Part shown: positions 12,701 to 23,030 of the stretch, piece by piece | Layout of the letters: every line of letters begins with the position of its first letter | Numbering within the stretch: the first letter of the stretch is position 1 | DNA from: Eutreptiella sp. 'Long Island Sound 2002' | Taxonomy: Eukaryota; Euglenozoa; Euglenophyceae; Eutreptiales; Eutreptiaceae | Length of the DNA stretch: 64,000 nt | Direction of reading: 5' to 3' | Assembly: GCA_964036045.1 (NCBI GenBank) | Contig: OZ038383.1 | Coordinates: 111,077,188 to 111,141,187 of the forward strand | Program-made: the position numbers and the translations under genes | The notes under the pieces: generated by a model | What the model was told of the DNA's origin: nothing | Seen by the model: only the letters and a program-made list of their open reading frames with translations | Database searches by the model: none

Positions 12701-14017
12701 ACCGTCACCGAGGCCACCCACAAAAGCACCTTGAACCTATTGGCTCGCAAGCTACGCCCCAAATTGGCACTGGAGGACACGCTCTGGATATACTATGGCG
12801 AAAGCCGCACGGCACGGGTGGCGGACCTCCGCAACATCATCCCCCGCCACATCCAGCGCGCGGTGGGGCCCTTCACCGTGTACGCGGTACCGCACCCCAT
12901 AACAGCCCCATGCACCCACTGCAACCCTCGGTGCGCGCTACCATGCGCAGGCGCTCTGCAGCAACCCCTGCCCACCCCTACCTACAGGGGGGGCATATTC
13001 CTCGGCACGATACCCGGGGACCCACACCCCTACATCCTGCCCGCAGCGGACCGCCACCACGCCATACCGCTACACCTTGTCGAGCACCTGGAGGTGGGAC
13101 CATCTGCCTTCCAGAAGCGCCCCCCCCACACCCCATCCGACGGACGCCCGCCAGATGAGCCGACACACGCCACACCTGGACCCAAACGCGCCATCGCACT
13201 CCTCACCCTAAAGGCGGAAGCCACGATCGCCCAAGAGCTGGAGGGGGAAAACCACCTCATGGTGGAAGGGCTGACGGAACACGTCCTGATCGCAGCCATG
13301 TACGCCACGGCGTCCGCATCCTGCCTCTGGGAGGACCGCCCCTCCCCACCTCTAGCCCAAGCAGCGCAGGACGCCCCGGACACGGGCCCCACCGCCGAGG
13401 ACATCCACCAAATCCTCAACATACGAGCACCCCCGAAGACCCACCCTGCGGTCTGCCCCATCCAGCTCGTCAGCTGGGACGCCATGGACGCCCCTCTGAC
13501 CACCACGGAGGTCCACATCCTCAAACACCGGGACACATGGTGGACGGTGGAATGGGACGACCACGGCAAGGTCAGACGGGCAACGTCACACGCCCCCGAC
13601 GACGAAGTCCCACCCCCACCACGCGGAGGAGACCGCTTGCGACTGGCCGCACGCATCCCCCACGCCCGAGAGGCAGCCTGGGAAGCGCTGCACTACGCCC
13701 TCTACTGGGCGCAGGGGGCGCCAGAAGGCCCCCTCCCCCCGGAACGCACCCCAGCGTGGACACGCCACGCCACCCGCTACACGGCCCACATGCGCCGCCA
13801 CGGGGCAGGCACCGGGCACCGGCTCCTCACCTGCCCCACGGACCCGCCCGACGCCCTGCAGGAGGCCGAGGAAGTGCTTGGCCTCATGACCAAGCAAGTG
13901 TTCCAGCTGAAGGACCCCGTCCCCACGTCCAAGCCCGACGTCCCAGCCGCCCGCGAACACCCCGTGTTTGCACTGGGCCACGCACCCGTACAGCAGCCCG
14001 AGAGCGCACCTCCCTAA
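9728..14017 (+). CDS. ORF1-like protein of the giant non-LTR element
   Basis: There are 1,429 codons from ATG 9728. The first 320 or so residues are P/T/H-rich low complexity, and from an in-frame ATG at 10,691 (MALDIDSLLELEL) the composition becomes balanced, so 10,691 is an alternative start. The remainder has regular hydrophobic spacing, a Cys cluster (CTHCNPRCALPC, about residue 1062) and a W-rich SH3/tudor-like stretch (HRDTWWTVEWDDHGK) near residue 1270. I recognise no named domain and no RRM or esterase typical of LINE ORF1s. By position it should be the RNA-binding or particle-forming partner of ORF2, which is inference. The stop is TAA at 14,015 followed by CGG. The same frame continues open into the next segment with no ATG for 150 bases. 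Confidence 0.75.
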   Translation: MVPPWMRYSPKTPFSQPTRDHHGTHQGDAAKYPPTVRPQHPLPAGNLPRAHPTPEQIAPPPPWKRYTPATHRHSPPAGTAPGPQHAQEAATHRLADPANAIPRTTGPTQRCADTPKHHTTTPPWLRHSSPAHPAPGDPRPHATPTPHGPRTETHQEDDQETTRGCPTPPEDKPRATTHPGRPGQGAPPPQREGHHTAQHHHTAPHPPPPPGGTGHHSPPTQERSRALPTPHPTPPAPPLETPHTSRQLNTHHRPQPEPHTGATPPARTATSVQPHTTTTPNGAPPPAHDSAPAAARAPNTSITRPPCHEAAPQHVNTHADPMALDIDSLLELELQHTEDTEHHIHLTPPELEPTASGPADPSPHNAPPRPPPRERAPWTHLSNALRRHQPTHEASNGPAEYRTSLQHDLPDVTGPGLHGYTTAPPPPGTPTQEWGDEYAVDVTDMTAYVESVEDPERDTVLSLLAYHSWRWCHQVTLHRPQDRPRQWSPEQTAKWDIILQLTPEGFYIPTHSGLPGAAPNARALPLAQPQEDDADAPPPEECNWDPPTATTERMPHRLTKRHLPHDYHATNDSRGRHTLPLQWASPEGTFTWGEILPGTVALTYLWLQDAETHAQPPGTHLLLTLEGEAAVENVHTAEGEDYVTANADTAVWLHAHEHTTPPTVVPGSHPWHVVIVRLPTGADTGSAQQGWADRWAHVCASLHEGLHRPSLTSHTLEPAPTTAESHTGAAPPTGVWAYTRTLHREAAEALKTAISNHQGLVHTPHDNTKKGSTLWLHHPAPEGGLQPPADQPGIGPDLTAITRAVAAMAQQVGAPPQWAPSIIKETAARHNPAFTHFRGRPIHPTLPDLDLPAHDAWAVHILVPHDTAPKTGDATARITKQLPNTALHYDIPTPNVIVTHNTGRDHYYLQATHERSPVTIYTFTTYPGLQPPQHHPRPAWKHPLHVAPTPRKRPAHHAPPPADSTALHTPRRRAAAHHQSDLLPRINAGPGTVTEATHKSTLNLLARKLRPKLALEDTLWIYYGESRTARVADLRNIIPRHIQRAVGPFTVYAVPHPITAPCTHCNPRCALPCAGALQQPLPTPTYRGGIFLGTIPGDPHPYILPAADRHHAIPLHLVEHLEVGPSAFQKRPPHTPSDGRPPDEPTHATPGPKRAIALLTLKAEATIAQELEGENHLMVEGLTEHVLIAAMYATASASCLWEDRPSPPLAQAAQDAPDTGPTAEDIHQILNIRAPPKTHPAVCPIQLVSWDAMDAPLTTTEVHILKHRDTWWTVEWDDHGKVRRATSHAPDDEVPPPPRGGDRLRLAARIPHAREAAWEALHYALYWAQGAPEGPLPPERTPAWTRHATRYTAHMRRHGAGTGHRLLTCPTDPPDALQEAEEVLGLMTKQVFQLKDPVPTSKPDVPAAREHPVFALGHAPVQQPESAPP

Positions 14018-14020
14018 CGG
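14015..14020 (+). promoter_or_regulatory. UAA-CGG: candidate readthrough stop (ORF1 / next segment)
   Basis: TAA is followed directly by CGG, and the frame on both sides is the same. The 51 codons after it are basic (RRRQGAQKRK, KPAPKPRAKPK) and precede the first ATG at 14,171. This suggests translation enters from upstream. CAA-to-TAA mutation is the alternative. Confidence 0.5.
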
Positions 14021-14524
14021 GGACAACCCGCTGCCCGGCGCCGCCAAGGTGCGCAGAAGCGCAAGGCCCCCACACAGGCCAAACCCGCGCCAAAGCCAAG
14101 GGCCAAGCCGAAGAGCTGGACCAAAGAAGAAGCCGCTGCCCTGTATCCCGAATACGCCATCGGCACCCGGGTGCAGCTGCCCTTCGAGTACCCCACGGCC
14201 GCGGGCCCCCCGGAGTGGATATGGGCCGCAGGGGAGGTCAAGCACCGGTACCTCAACACCGGGAACCACCAGGGGTTCAAGATCCACGTCAAGTGGGACC
14301 CGGCCACCCCCAACGACAAGAAGCTGGGGCGCACCATCGAACTCTGGCGAGACCGAACCGGTCGTGAGATGGTCCCCATGCAGCTGTGCACCCCCGACAC
14401 GGAGCACCTCACCGGCACCGAGTACACAGGCGAAGTCCACAATGCATGGGCCCTACCCCAGCCCCAGAAGCGGAACCGCAGGGCAGCCGCAGCTCAGGGC
14501 GTCATCGACCTCCTCGACGCCTGA
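14018..14524 (+). CDS. Small basic/W-rich protein segment between ORF1 and ORF2
   Basis: This is a 168-codon segment in the same frame as ORF1 and ORF2. It starts directly after TAA-CGG and ends at TGA 14,522, again followed by CGG. Residues 1-40 are K/R/A/P-rich. Residues 45-150 look folded (YAIGTRVQLPFEYP, WIWAAGEVKHRYL, FKIHVKWDP, IELWRDRTG), a pattern of short beta strands with aromatic residues that resembles a tudor/chromo-barrel fold, although I cannot name it. The first ATG (14,171) would drop the basic N-terminus. It may be a stand-alone product, an ORF1 C-terminus made by readthrough, or the start of a fused ORF1-ORF2 polyprotein. Confidence 0.65.
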   Translation, partial: RGQPAARRRQGAQKRKAPTQAKPAPKPRAKPKSWTKEEAAALYPEYAIGTRVQLPFEYPTAAGPPEWIWAAGEVKHRYLNTGNHQGFKIHVKWDPATPNDKKLGRTIELWRDRTGREMVPMQLCTPDTEHLTGTEYTGEVHNAWALPQPQKRNRRAAAAQGVIDLLDA

Positions 14525-14527
14525 CGG
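14522..14527 (+). promoter_or_regulatory. UGA-CGG: candidate readthrough stop before ORF2
   Basis: TGA-CGG is in frame. The EEP endonuclease that follows has its N-terminal Asn motif (INILN, about 14,602) upstream of the first ATG (14,666), so initiation there would lose a catalytic motif. Decay of CGA to TGA is the alternative. Confidence 0.55.
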
Positions 14528-17500
14528 GGCCAGGGCCGGACACGGCCCGCCCCCCCAACTACCGGTCCCCGGAAACCGGCGCCTGCGGAAGCCCACGCCC
14601 GCATCAACATCCTCAACGAGCCCGCGGTCACCTACGACCCCACCAAGGCCGCCACACTGCAAGCCATGCCCGGGCCGCACCCCCAAGGCGCAGACCTCCT
14701 GGGGTTCCTGGAGCAAGCCCTCCGCAGAGCGGACCAACCCGAACCAGCACCGATCCTGGACCCGGAGGGGAACAAATATCACGCCCACTGGGAACGGGGG
14801 GTACCCCTCTACCACAAGACGTCGGTCACGGTACATGCCCACCCCGACCTCGGATTGGATGGTCGCCTCGGGGCGTACGAGTGCGTGGGGCCCGGATGGC
14901 AGCTAAACGTGCTACTCACGCACGTCCCATTCGGGGAGGAGACCAAGGACTTCCTGGACACCCTGAGCCTGGCGTACCGCCGACTCTCCCTCCTGGCACC
15001 CACCATCATCATAGGCGACCTAAATGCCGCCCCCACCGACGACGACCGCACCGGCTGACCCACAGCCACCGACACAGCTGTCTGGGACGCCATGCAACAA
15101 CTGGGCCTCACCGACCTCACGGCAGGACTCACCGGCACACCCTCCCATTACCTCCACCAAGCCGGCACCCACCCATCCCGCATCGACATGTGCTACGGGG
15201 ACCCAACCACGGTGCGCGTCCACGAAGCAGCCTACGGGGACCTCCCGCCCACAGGCACGGGCCACCGGCCCCTCTACATCGACCTCATCATCCCCAACCT
15301 ACCCCCACCCGCGGCCACCCTGCCAGACGACACCCTCCCACCCACACTGCAGTTCCCGGCCGAGGACGACCACGGCGCCTGGCACAGGTATAACAGGGCC
15401 CTACACGCCATCCTGCGCCGCCCGGGTGCACCGACACTCACCACCGCCATGCGCCGGGCGGCACAAGCATGCGGCATGGAGCGTGACACCAACCACACGG
15501 GAGCACCACCAGACCTCACCCTCCAGCAACTCGTCCATGACATCTGGACCACGAAAGGGGAACTCGCCACCCTGCTACGCCCCAGCACACCGGAGGCACG
15601 AGACCGGGACGCCCACCTCCGTGCGCTCCTCACCACCCGCCGCCACCAACTCCAGGAATGGCACGCCCACCGCATAGCGGCCGCAGCCCAAGAACGCGAA
15701 AGATACGGCAGAAACGACACGCCGTACAAGTCCCTACGGTACGTCAGCCGCATCCTGGAGGACACGGGGCGCCGTACCATCCACGCGGTACACACCCCCG
15801 AAAGAGGCCTCACCAATGACCCCGACGCCGTCCTCCAGGCAGTCCTGGACAGCTTCCAGGCACAACACGGGGACGCCCTCCCCGAGCTCGACCCCCACAC
15901 CAGAAACACCATCCGCGAGCATGTGCCCAGGGTCTTCAACCGGGAACAGTGGCGCGCCATCGAACACGACCCCTTCAGCATCTCAGATCTGCAACGCGCC
16001 CTAGACCGCCTGAAGAAGGGGGTCGTGCCCGGCGTCGACGGTTTGCCGGCCGAAGCGTACCAACGTCTCACCCTGCCCATCAAACGCCGCCTGGCAGCCC
16101 GCCTGTGGGACATCGTCACGGGCGCCACGCCCATCCCCCCTGAGTGGGCCAACCTGGTCCACCCCCTCTACAAAAAGGGGGACTGGGCGCAGCCGGGGAA
16201 CTGGCGGCCCATAGTCTGCGCCACCACCCAGGTCAAGCTGGCGTGGACGCTCATCCTAGGCCGCATCGCGCCAGCGGTCTTCGCCCACGTGCCCGCCAGC
16301 ATGTGGGGAGCCATGGCCGGCAGGTCCCCCCACGAGGCCATCTTCCTCCAGGACACCGCACTGGACATGAACCCCTACGAGATGATCATCGCCTCCCTCG
16401 ATGTCCAAGGCGCGTTCCCCCACGCCCCACACCGGCTCCTCACGGAGGTATGGGATGCCATGGGCCTCCCATTCCTATCCTTCATGACCGGGTACATCCA
16501 GACCCGACTCTACGCCGTCATCACAGCCGCAGGCCTCACCCCCTGGACCGGCACAGACAGCAGGGTCCCCCAGGGAGGCACCGAAGGCCCCTTCCTCTAC
16601 CTCCTCGTCAGCCTGCCACTGGCATTCGAGCTACCACGGGTATACCCGGGGTACGCCCCATACCCGCTACGGTCCCCCCTCATTAACTTCGCAGATGACA
16701 ACCTCCTAACTACGGCCACCCGCCACCGCGACCCTGAGAGCGCAGGGCTACCAACGACCACCGAACAAGCGTCCGCCATTCTCCAACTCACCACAACCTA
16801 CCTGGACGCCCACCAGCTCCTAGTGCACCCCCGCAAATCAGTCGGGCTGGCCGACGCCAAGACCCCCACCCCCCACATCCGGAAAGGCGAACCCCTACAC
16901 CTGGAAGACACCACAGTCCACCTGGGAGTCACACAGGCCACGCGGCACCACCACATCACACTCCCAAGCAAGCTAGAAGAGCGCCTCGCCCGGCTACCCC
17001 AAATTGCCAGGGGGGACCTCCTGTCTACGCAGGGCCTGGCGTACTTCATGGAAGCAGTGCTCAACGCGGCCATCGGGTACCAAGCCCTGCACCTCCCGCG
17101 CCCCCAAGACGCACTACGCCACGCTCGACAGCAAGTGACAAAGGCATGGGCGCAACACGGAGGCTGGCCCACGTCTTTCCCCAAGGAAGCCATGATGGCC
17201 CACTGGCGCTACTACGGAGACAATACGGGCGCCCTGGTCGACATGGCCTATGCCAAACACGCAGCACACCTCCCACACAGGGTAACACACAACCACCAAC
17301 CAGAAGTTCACGAGGCGGCAGCCATACGCATAAAAGAAGCGCAAATGGCCCGCAACACCTGCCCCCGGTGGATACTGGCGCAACACGGCGTCTCCACCTC
17401 CGTGGGCACGGGCATCTGGGCCCAGCTACAACTCCTCCTACCGCACCACACACACGCCATCCGGACAAACCACCACTGCGATCAACAGGGGCCACTCGTG

Positions 17501-19849
17501 GCCACACACACCGACATCCACCGAAGCCCAGCAGGCGAGGTGGCCACCCTGCGCCTCGTAGGGGCCACCATCACCATAGTGTATATCACCCCAACACAGA
17601 TGAAGATCATGGCCCAATGCGACGCCCACCACGCCCCGTTCCTTTCCGACCCACAATGGCCAGCACGCCACGTCTTCCAAGCGTACCTCCGCGCATGTGC
17701 TACGAAGGCAGGGCGCGACATGCCGGGGCCCAAGGACATCGACACGGCGTACACAGCCTTCCAGCGCCAGCAGCCCCGGCCCCGCCCGAGCGAGCACGAG
17801 ACCCCCAACGACGGCAGCACGACGCAGGGGGAGCCCACGCCGTCAGCCGAAGGCTGGACACCACCCACCATCCTGCTACTAGCACCAAACGGCCACAAAC
17901 ATGCTACCCGCACTGTCCAGCGACACCATGCCCCCTGGTCCATCCCCAAACACAATGCACCGGAGACCGATGTACCACCAGTCAAACACAGTGACCAGGG
18001 CATACCACGCAAGTGCTGGCACTGCGGCCCGGCAGCCGTCGACACTCCGTGGCCCCTGCTGCACCTCATCTCCACCCACTACCGCACCACCACCGCCGCC
18101 GCCACCGCCGACCAGCAGGCATGGCTCTCCCCCTGGTTTCACACGGTACCCCCAGACCACCCGGCGCACGTAGCCTGGACCCGAACACCCACGGCGACAT
18201 GGACGTTCACCAACGAGCGGGCAGACCCGGACAGCGTAGCCATGGAGTACGACCGCTGCGACCCACACCGCGCAGGACCTCAGGAGGCACCCATGCGCCC
18301 CCTACAGCACAAATGCCCCACCCTCCGCGGCGACAAAGACGACAAGGAGCGGCGACAGACCACCACGTGCCAGAAGTTCCACCAGCATACGGGATACCTC
18401 TTCCACCTGATGTACGCGTATATCACCCAGGGACGCCCAGACAGGGGCCTCCTCCGCCTCACCCCACGAGCCCAGGCCATCATCACCCAGGGGATAGGCG
18501 TCTATGCAGCGCCACTACTGCAACCCACGCAAATCACCGCCAGCACCGCCCATGGGAACCCCATCTACGTCTATCACCCCACAGCAATCGCCCGCCTACC
18601 CATACCCAGCGACACCGACATCATCTACTTCACTGACGCACCCGGCACCCAGCAACGCACCCCCACGGTCAGTTGCGCCTCCGTGCGCATCACCCGGCAC
18701 GCGGACGGCCTCCACGTGGAACACCACACCGGGGCCACCATCTTTGGGGCGTCCTCCCACGGCGAACTGCGCACCATGGCAGACGCCGTCACCGCCACAC
18801 CGGCACCCACGACGATCCGGCCCCGCAACATCTGGGTAGTCGTGGACGCCACGGTCGACATCCACCTCACCAGGCGCCTTGCGGACATGCCCCTCCACAA
18901 AGCACTCGAGTCCGGCCTCACCACACAAGCGTTGGGACTATGGATGGCCTTCAAGGGCATGCACCCCCAGGACGCCCTACACATCGTCAAACAGGAGTCA
19001 CACCGCTACGCATACGGCAATGGACGCGCAGACACGCAGGCCAAACACCAGAACACCAACTACACCCCAGGGCTCCAACGCGTGCGACTGGACACCCCAC
19101 ACCACAGCCACCTGCAGCACCTGCCCCCGATACCCCCGGCCACACAGCCCCCCCAATGGATGCCCGAGGACACGCCGTACACGGATCGAGACAAGCAGTA
19201 CCACTACCCCACACCCATCCAGCAACTGGCCACCACACTGGGCCGCCGAGCGAACACCGAACTCCTCCGACGCCTCGAAGACTCCGTCCACACCCCCCTC
19301 TACTACTCCGCCCTGCGCCCGGATAGCCTCCCAGCACACCTACAAAAGCCCCGACTCCAACTCGCCCTCCAACAACTTCCCCTCCTCACCCGATACCACC
19401 GATGGTATACGCGCCGCTCGATCCACGTCCCCGCAGGACACACCAAATGCATCTGCAGCCACGCGGAAGAAGAAACATGGGACCACTTCAAGGCGTGCCC
19501 CCTGTACAGAGGACTGGACACCCTCACAGACTGGAACCCAACCCACACCATCGCACAGCACGCCAGATGGCTGGCGCAGTCCCCGGCGACCCAGCAACTC
19601 ACCACCGTCCTCAAGCAGACGGAGGTGCTGGAGGCAGTCCGCAGGGGACTCGTCCCCACTGCCGTCTACACCTTGCTACGCACCCACGCGGAGGACCCCC
19701 AGGCCACGGTGGCGCACATGCAGCGGACGGCCGTTGCCAAGACGGCGGAGCAGCTCACATACCGCAACCACAAATACCTGCAGCATGCGGCAACCCTGCC
19801 CCCAACAGACCAAGCCCACCTCCTCAAACTCCTGTTCTACCAACCATGA
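14525..19849 (+). CDS. ORF2: EEP endonuclease - reverse transcriptase - RNase H - zinc knuckle
   Basis: About 1,774 codons, counted from 14,525, carry out target-primed reverse transcription. EEP endonuclease: INILN (Asn about 30), FLEQ (Glu about 63), GDLN (about 164), SRID (about 218), GHRP (His about 247). RT: NWRPI, then motif A DVQGAFP (about 626), motif B VPQGGTEGP and motif C FADD (about 722). RNase H: FTDAPG (about 1369), SSHGELRT, VVVDAT and GNGRAD (about 1499). A CxC...H...C knuckle (CICSHAEEETWDHFKACP, about 1643) lies near the C-terminus. All catalytic motifs are present. One in-frame TGA at 15,056 (followed by CCC, not CGG) splits the EEP domain between GDLN and SRID. It looks like a mutation (CGA to TGA?), so this copy is probably inactive unless that stop is read through. 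The terminal TGA (19,847) overlaps an ATG as ATGA. Confidence 0.92.
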
Positions 19850-19951
19850 GAACCTACCCCGTGACATACCAACACGGAACCCCCACCACGTCTACACACC
19901 GTCCACCGAGCACAGCACTGGCACAGCACACACGGACACCACAGGCACCGC

Positions 19952-20563
19952 ATGCACTCCCACCAGCATGCGCGCGCCACCAGCCCCCATCCCCCCACGC
20001 CGCCGTCCGTCCACAGGTACCACCAACCACCAGCCACCGCATGTCCCCTCTGCGTTCGCCAGCGGCTACCACAGACAGCCCTGCCCTGCAACCCAGACCA
20101 CTGGGTCTGCCTGGGAGCCGCGCACCGCCTCACCCACTGCCCCCACTGCGGGGGCCTCAACCCCCGCCACCGCGAGCGGCCCGCGGCCCCAGCCGCACCC
20201 CCCCCCGCCAGCCACCCCAGCTTCTTCGGGTTCCTCACCGACACCCTCCGGGACCACCTGGGAGGCTACTACGTGGCGGACGCGGCGGACCACGCATGGA
20301 CCATAGCCGTGGCCACGGGCAGCACACCCCTGCCCCCCCACAGCCCACCCCTACGCCACAGCGGAGGCGGCTTGAACGTGGCGGCCCGCCACATCCTCCT
20401 CGCCCTATACCTCCACCACCGAGACCTACACCTCCCAGACCCACAACCCCCCGCCCCCCAAGCAGCAGCTCTGACGCCGGAAGCGTGGGCCGACACGGCA
20501 CCAGAGGAGATAGCAGCCAACCTCCGAATCACTTGCCGCCGGTTCAATCACGCCCTCGGCTGA
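19952..20563 (+). CDS. Zinc-ribbon-like protein downstream of ORF2
   Basis: This is a 203-codon frame, same phase as ORF2, from the ATG at 19,952. Two CxxC pairs (ACPLC, Cys 31/34; HCPHCGG, Cys 63/66) make a likely zinc-binding ribbon. A folded-looking stretch follows (FFGFLTDTLRDHLGGYYVADAADHAWTI shape, then AARHILLALYLHHRDL). The family is not recognised. An ORF after the RT ORF is unusual for non-LTR elements. It ends TGA 20,561 followed by CGG, and the frame continues with sensible sequence lacking an ATG for 140 bases. A competing open frame (19,402-22,632, frame 1) is low-complexity and judged spurious. Confidence 0.65.
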   Translation: MHSHQHARATSPHPPTPPSVHRYHQPPATACPLCVRQRLPQTALPCNPDHWVCLGAAHRLTHCPHCGGLNPRHRERPAAPAAPPPASHPSFFGFLTDTLRDHLGGYYVADAADHAWTIAVATGSTPLPPHSPPLRHSGGGLNVAARHILLALYLHHRDLHLPDPQPPAPQAAALTPEAWADTAPEEIAANLRITCRRFNHALG

Positions 20564-20566
20564 CGG
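20561..20566 (+). promoter_or_regulatory. UGA-CGG: candidate readthrough stop
   Basis: TGA-CGG is in frame. The next codons encode ordinary protein (PLSALLYPAHHL, EGWASFRDAHLAAPDE) before the first ATG at 20,705, so coding seems to run across the stop. Confidence 0.5.
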
Positions 20567-22054
20567 AAGGGAACACCTTACCCACTCAGCGCACTCCTCT
20601 ACCCGGCACACCACCTCCACCCCGCACAACAGAAGCCCCCGGAGGGCTGGGCGTCTTTTCGGGACGCCCACCTGGCCGCACCCGACGAGGCCACCGCCAC
20701 GCGGATGGGCCTCACGGACCAGGAAACCTACGTCAGAGGCCTCAAGACGAGCCTCCAAGAGGCACAGCGCTGGCACGCCCGCTCCCCGTCGCCCCAACGG
20801 GTACAGGGGGGTTCACCCAGCCCCGACACCCACCAGGCCAAGAAGACCAAGACAGGTCAGGGGGCCCGCCAACGCGCCCGCCAGCAGGGCGTGACGCCCC
20901 GACCAAGGCCCGGGTCCAGCCACACCGCACCACCCCACGCCCAGACCCCCGGGGCACACCAACAACACCACCACCGCCAGCGCCCACCACACCCACCGTA
21001 CCGCAGCACCCAAACCCTGCAGCCCAGTCAGCCACCACCGCCCACACACGTCCACACCATGCCAGGACCACCATACGCGCAGAGCCAGGGGACATGGCAC
21101 CACCAACACCACCACCACGCCCCCGTCCCTCCCAACCCCTACCCCCTAATACCCCCATGCTACAGCGACCCCCACCAGCTACATCCCCACCACGCCCAAG
21201 CACAACCAGGCCCCGCGAACCACCCACCTCACATAGCGCACATCACCGCACCACACCATCACGTATTCCACCACCACCAGCCCCTGCCACCACACCCACC
21301 AACGCCGGGGTACCACACACAACCGGCACACCCTCCACACCACCACCACGCGGTCCAGCACCACCCGCCGCCCCCGCTACACGGGCCCACGACATACGAG
21401 CCACGGTACACCCCCATGGACCCGCGAGGAGCCGCGCACGCACACCAGCAACACCAGGGCCTAGTAGGAGCGACCCACCACCACCAACAGCCCCCCCACC
21501 CACACCCCATACCAGCGAGCACCATCCACCAGCAGCCATCCATCACATACGGACCACAGCCCGGCCGGGGGGCTCATGCGGCCGCCTCCCACCCGCACCC
21601 CGGCACCACAACCAGTCAAGAACCGCAAGGGCCACACGGCGCACACACGCAACACCCACACGACCCACAGGGACGCCCGGACCCCCAGCCAGCACAACAC
21701 CCATCCCCGCCCCCCCCGGCCCACCACCACCAGCAGCCCCCCCACCCACACCCCATACCAGCGAGCACCATCCACCAGCAGCCACCCATTACATACGGAC
21801 CACAGCCCCACCTGGACGCTCATGCGGCCGCCTCCCACCCACACCCCGGCACCACAACCAGTCAAGAACCGCAAGGGCCGCACGGCGCACACACGCAACA
21901 CCCACACGACCCACAGGGACGCCCAGACTCCCAGCCAGCACAACACCCACCCCCGCCCCCCCCACCACCAACAGCGCCACCCCCACACCACCCCCCCCCC
22001 CCCCCGAGACCAGGCCACGGACACAACACGCGGCAGCCAGCACCAGCCAATTGA
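20564..22054 (+). CDS. His/Gln/Pro-rich protein segment
   Basis: This segment is in frame with the zinc-ribbon segment. The first 65 residues or so are ordinary (ALLYPAHHLHP, WASFRDAHLAAP, MGLTDQETYVRGLKTSLQEAQRW), then comes a basic stretch (KKTKTGQGARQRARQQG), then about 350 residues of H/Q/P-rich sequence with a two-copy 82-residue repeat. Histidine clusters (HHHHAVQHH) suggest metal or nucleic-acid binding, which is speculation. The frame closes at TGA 22,052, soon after a run of 15 C (21,991-22,005). Past that run the convincing protein is in another frame, so the true gene probably crosses there and this copy has a homopolymer indel. Confidence 0.5.
   Translation, partial: RKGTPYPLSALLYPAHHLHPAQQKPPEGWASFRDAHLAAPDEATATRMGLTDQETYVRGLKTSLQEAQRWHARSPSPQRVQGGSPSPDTHQAKKTKTGQGARQRARQQGVTPRPRPGSSHTAPPHAQTPGAHQQHHHRQRPPHPPYRSTQTLQPSQPPPPTHVHTMPGPPYAQSQGTWHHQHHHHAPVPPNPYPLIPPCYSDPHQLHPHHAQAQPGPANHPPHIAHITAPHHHVFHHHQPLPPHPPTPGYHTQPAHPPHHHHAVQHHPPPPLHGPTTYEPRYTPMDPRGAAHAHQQHQGLVGATHHHQQPPHPHPIPASTIHQQPSITYGPQPGRGAHAAASHPHPGTTTSQEPQGPHGAHTQHPHDPQGRPDPQPAQHPSPPPPAHHHQQPPHPHPIPASTIHQQPPITYGPQPHLDAHAAASHPHPGTTTSQEPQGPHGAHTQHPHDPQGRPDSQPAQHPPPPPPPPTAPPPHHPPPPPRPGHGHNTRQPAPAN
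21483..21975 (+). repeat. Two-copy in-frame tandem duplication, 246 bp
   Basis: ACCAGCGAGCACCATCCACC recurs at 21,511 and 21,757, exactly 246 bp (82 codons) apart, and similarity spans the whole unit. It lies in the His/Pro-rich segment and keeps frame. Confidence 0.85.
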
Positions 22055-23030
22055 CGTCGATACCCCCGCCGACACACGCCACCGCGAATCCCCCCTCCCG
22101 CGACCGCCACAAGAGACCCCATCACCGGACCCCACGCGCGACAACGACGACCACCCCCCCCAACCCACACCACCCCCCCCATCACACCCCGCACCACCAG
22201 CCGCCGCACCGGCCGAGCCCTACGCCCTACACAACCCCGCAGCGGTACGGCAGCACCTCCGGGGACTCGGGGAACAGGACGTCGTGCTGTACCTCCGCAC
22301 CTCCGGCACCAGCAACCCCATCCGGGCGGCCACCCTGGTCCAGGCGGCCACCCTGGGGGAAGGCGTCAGAGACGTCCTCTTCGACGCCTTCCTCCACGTC
22401 GCCCGACACGAGCGCCCCCCACACGCCACCCCAGACGGCGAGAGCCCGCCCCCCACGGAGAGCTGGATCCGGGTGCCCCCCGTCGACTCGGGGCGACACC
22501 TGGTCGGAGACCCCGTGCCGGGGCGGGTGGACACCAAGGGCCGCACCCGCTACCACGAGCCCGACATGGCCCACCCCCCACCCGACGCCACCCCCGACAG
22601 CACCAAAGAGTGGGAGCGGGAAACATGGGTAGCCCGGATGGCCTCCCTGAGCAACTTCCGGCACCACGTCCCGGGGGACATCCCCACCCCCGACGAGCAG
22701 CAGCCAGCCCCCACCACGTACATGACCCTCATGTACAATCTGCACTACACCCTCTCCACCACCAACTACCACGCACCCACAGACCACTGGGTGGTACACG
22801 GCACCGACTCCCTCCGCCCCGCCGACTACACCCCCCCCCCACACAACCCAGGCCCCGACACGTACGCCAGGGGGGACGACCCGGACGACCCCCACATCTG
22901 GGGCACGTGGGAACCCAAATCCCTGGACACGCTGCTCTCCATCCGCAGCGGCTACCAGGGCCTTGGTAGGGCGATGTATTGCTTTGACAAGTGGACCCAA
23001 CGGACCTGGGGGATCCCCACAGACCGATGA
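22006..23030 (+). CDS. Unknown folded-looking protein, downstream ORF of the non-LTR element
   Basis: Frame 0 is convincingly protein-like from about 22,060: QPIDVDTPADTRHRE, EPYALHNPAAVRQHLRGL, DVVLYLRTSGTSNPIRAATL, STKEWERETWVARMASLSNF, MTLMYNLHYTLSTTNY, GLGRAMYCFDKWTQRTWG. There is no suitable ATG at its start, and upstream the same frame (from 21,576) reads low-complexity sequence. I infer it is the continuation of the preceding His/Pro-rich frame across the poly-C run. The family is not recognised. It ends TGA 23,028 (followed by GTG), and the frame stays open beyond. Confidence 0.6.

Noticed and set aside
19402-22632. 1,076-codon frame-1 ORF overlapping the end of ORF2
   Set aside because: It is low-complexity P/R/T sequence that overlaps RNase H/zinc knuckle coding. 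It is open only because the strand is T-poor.
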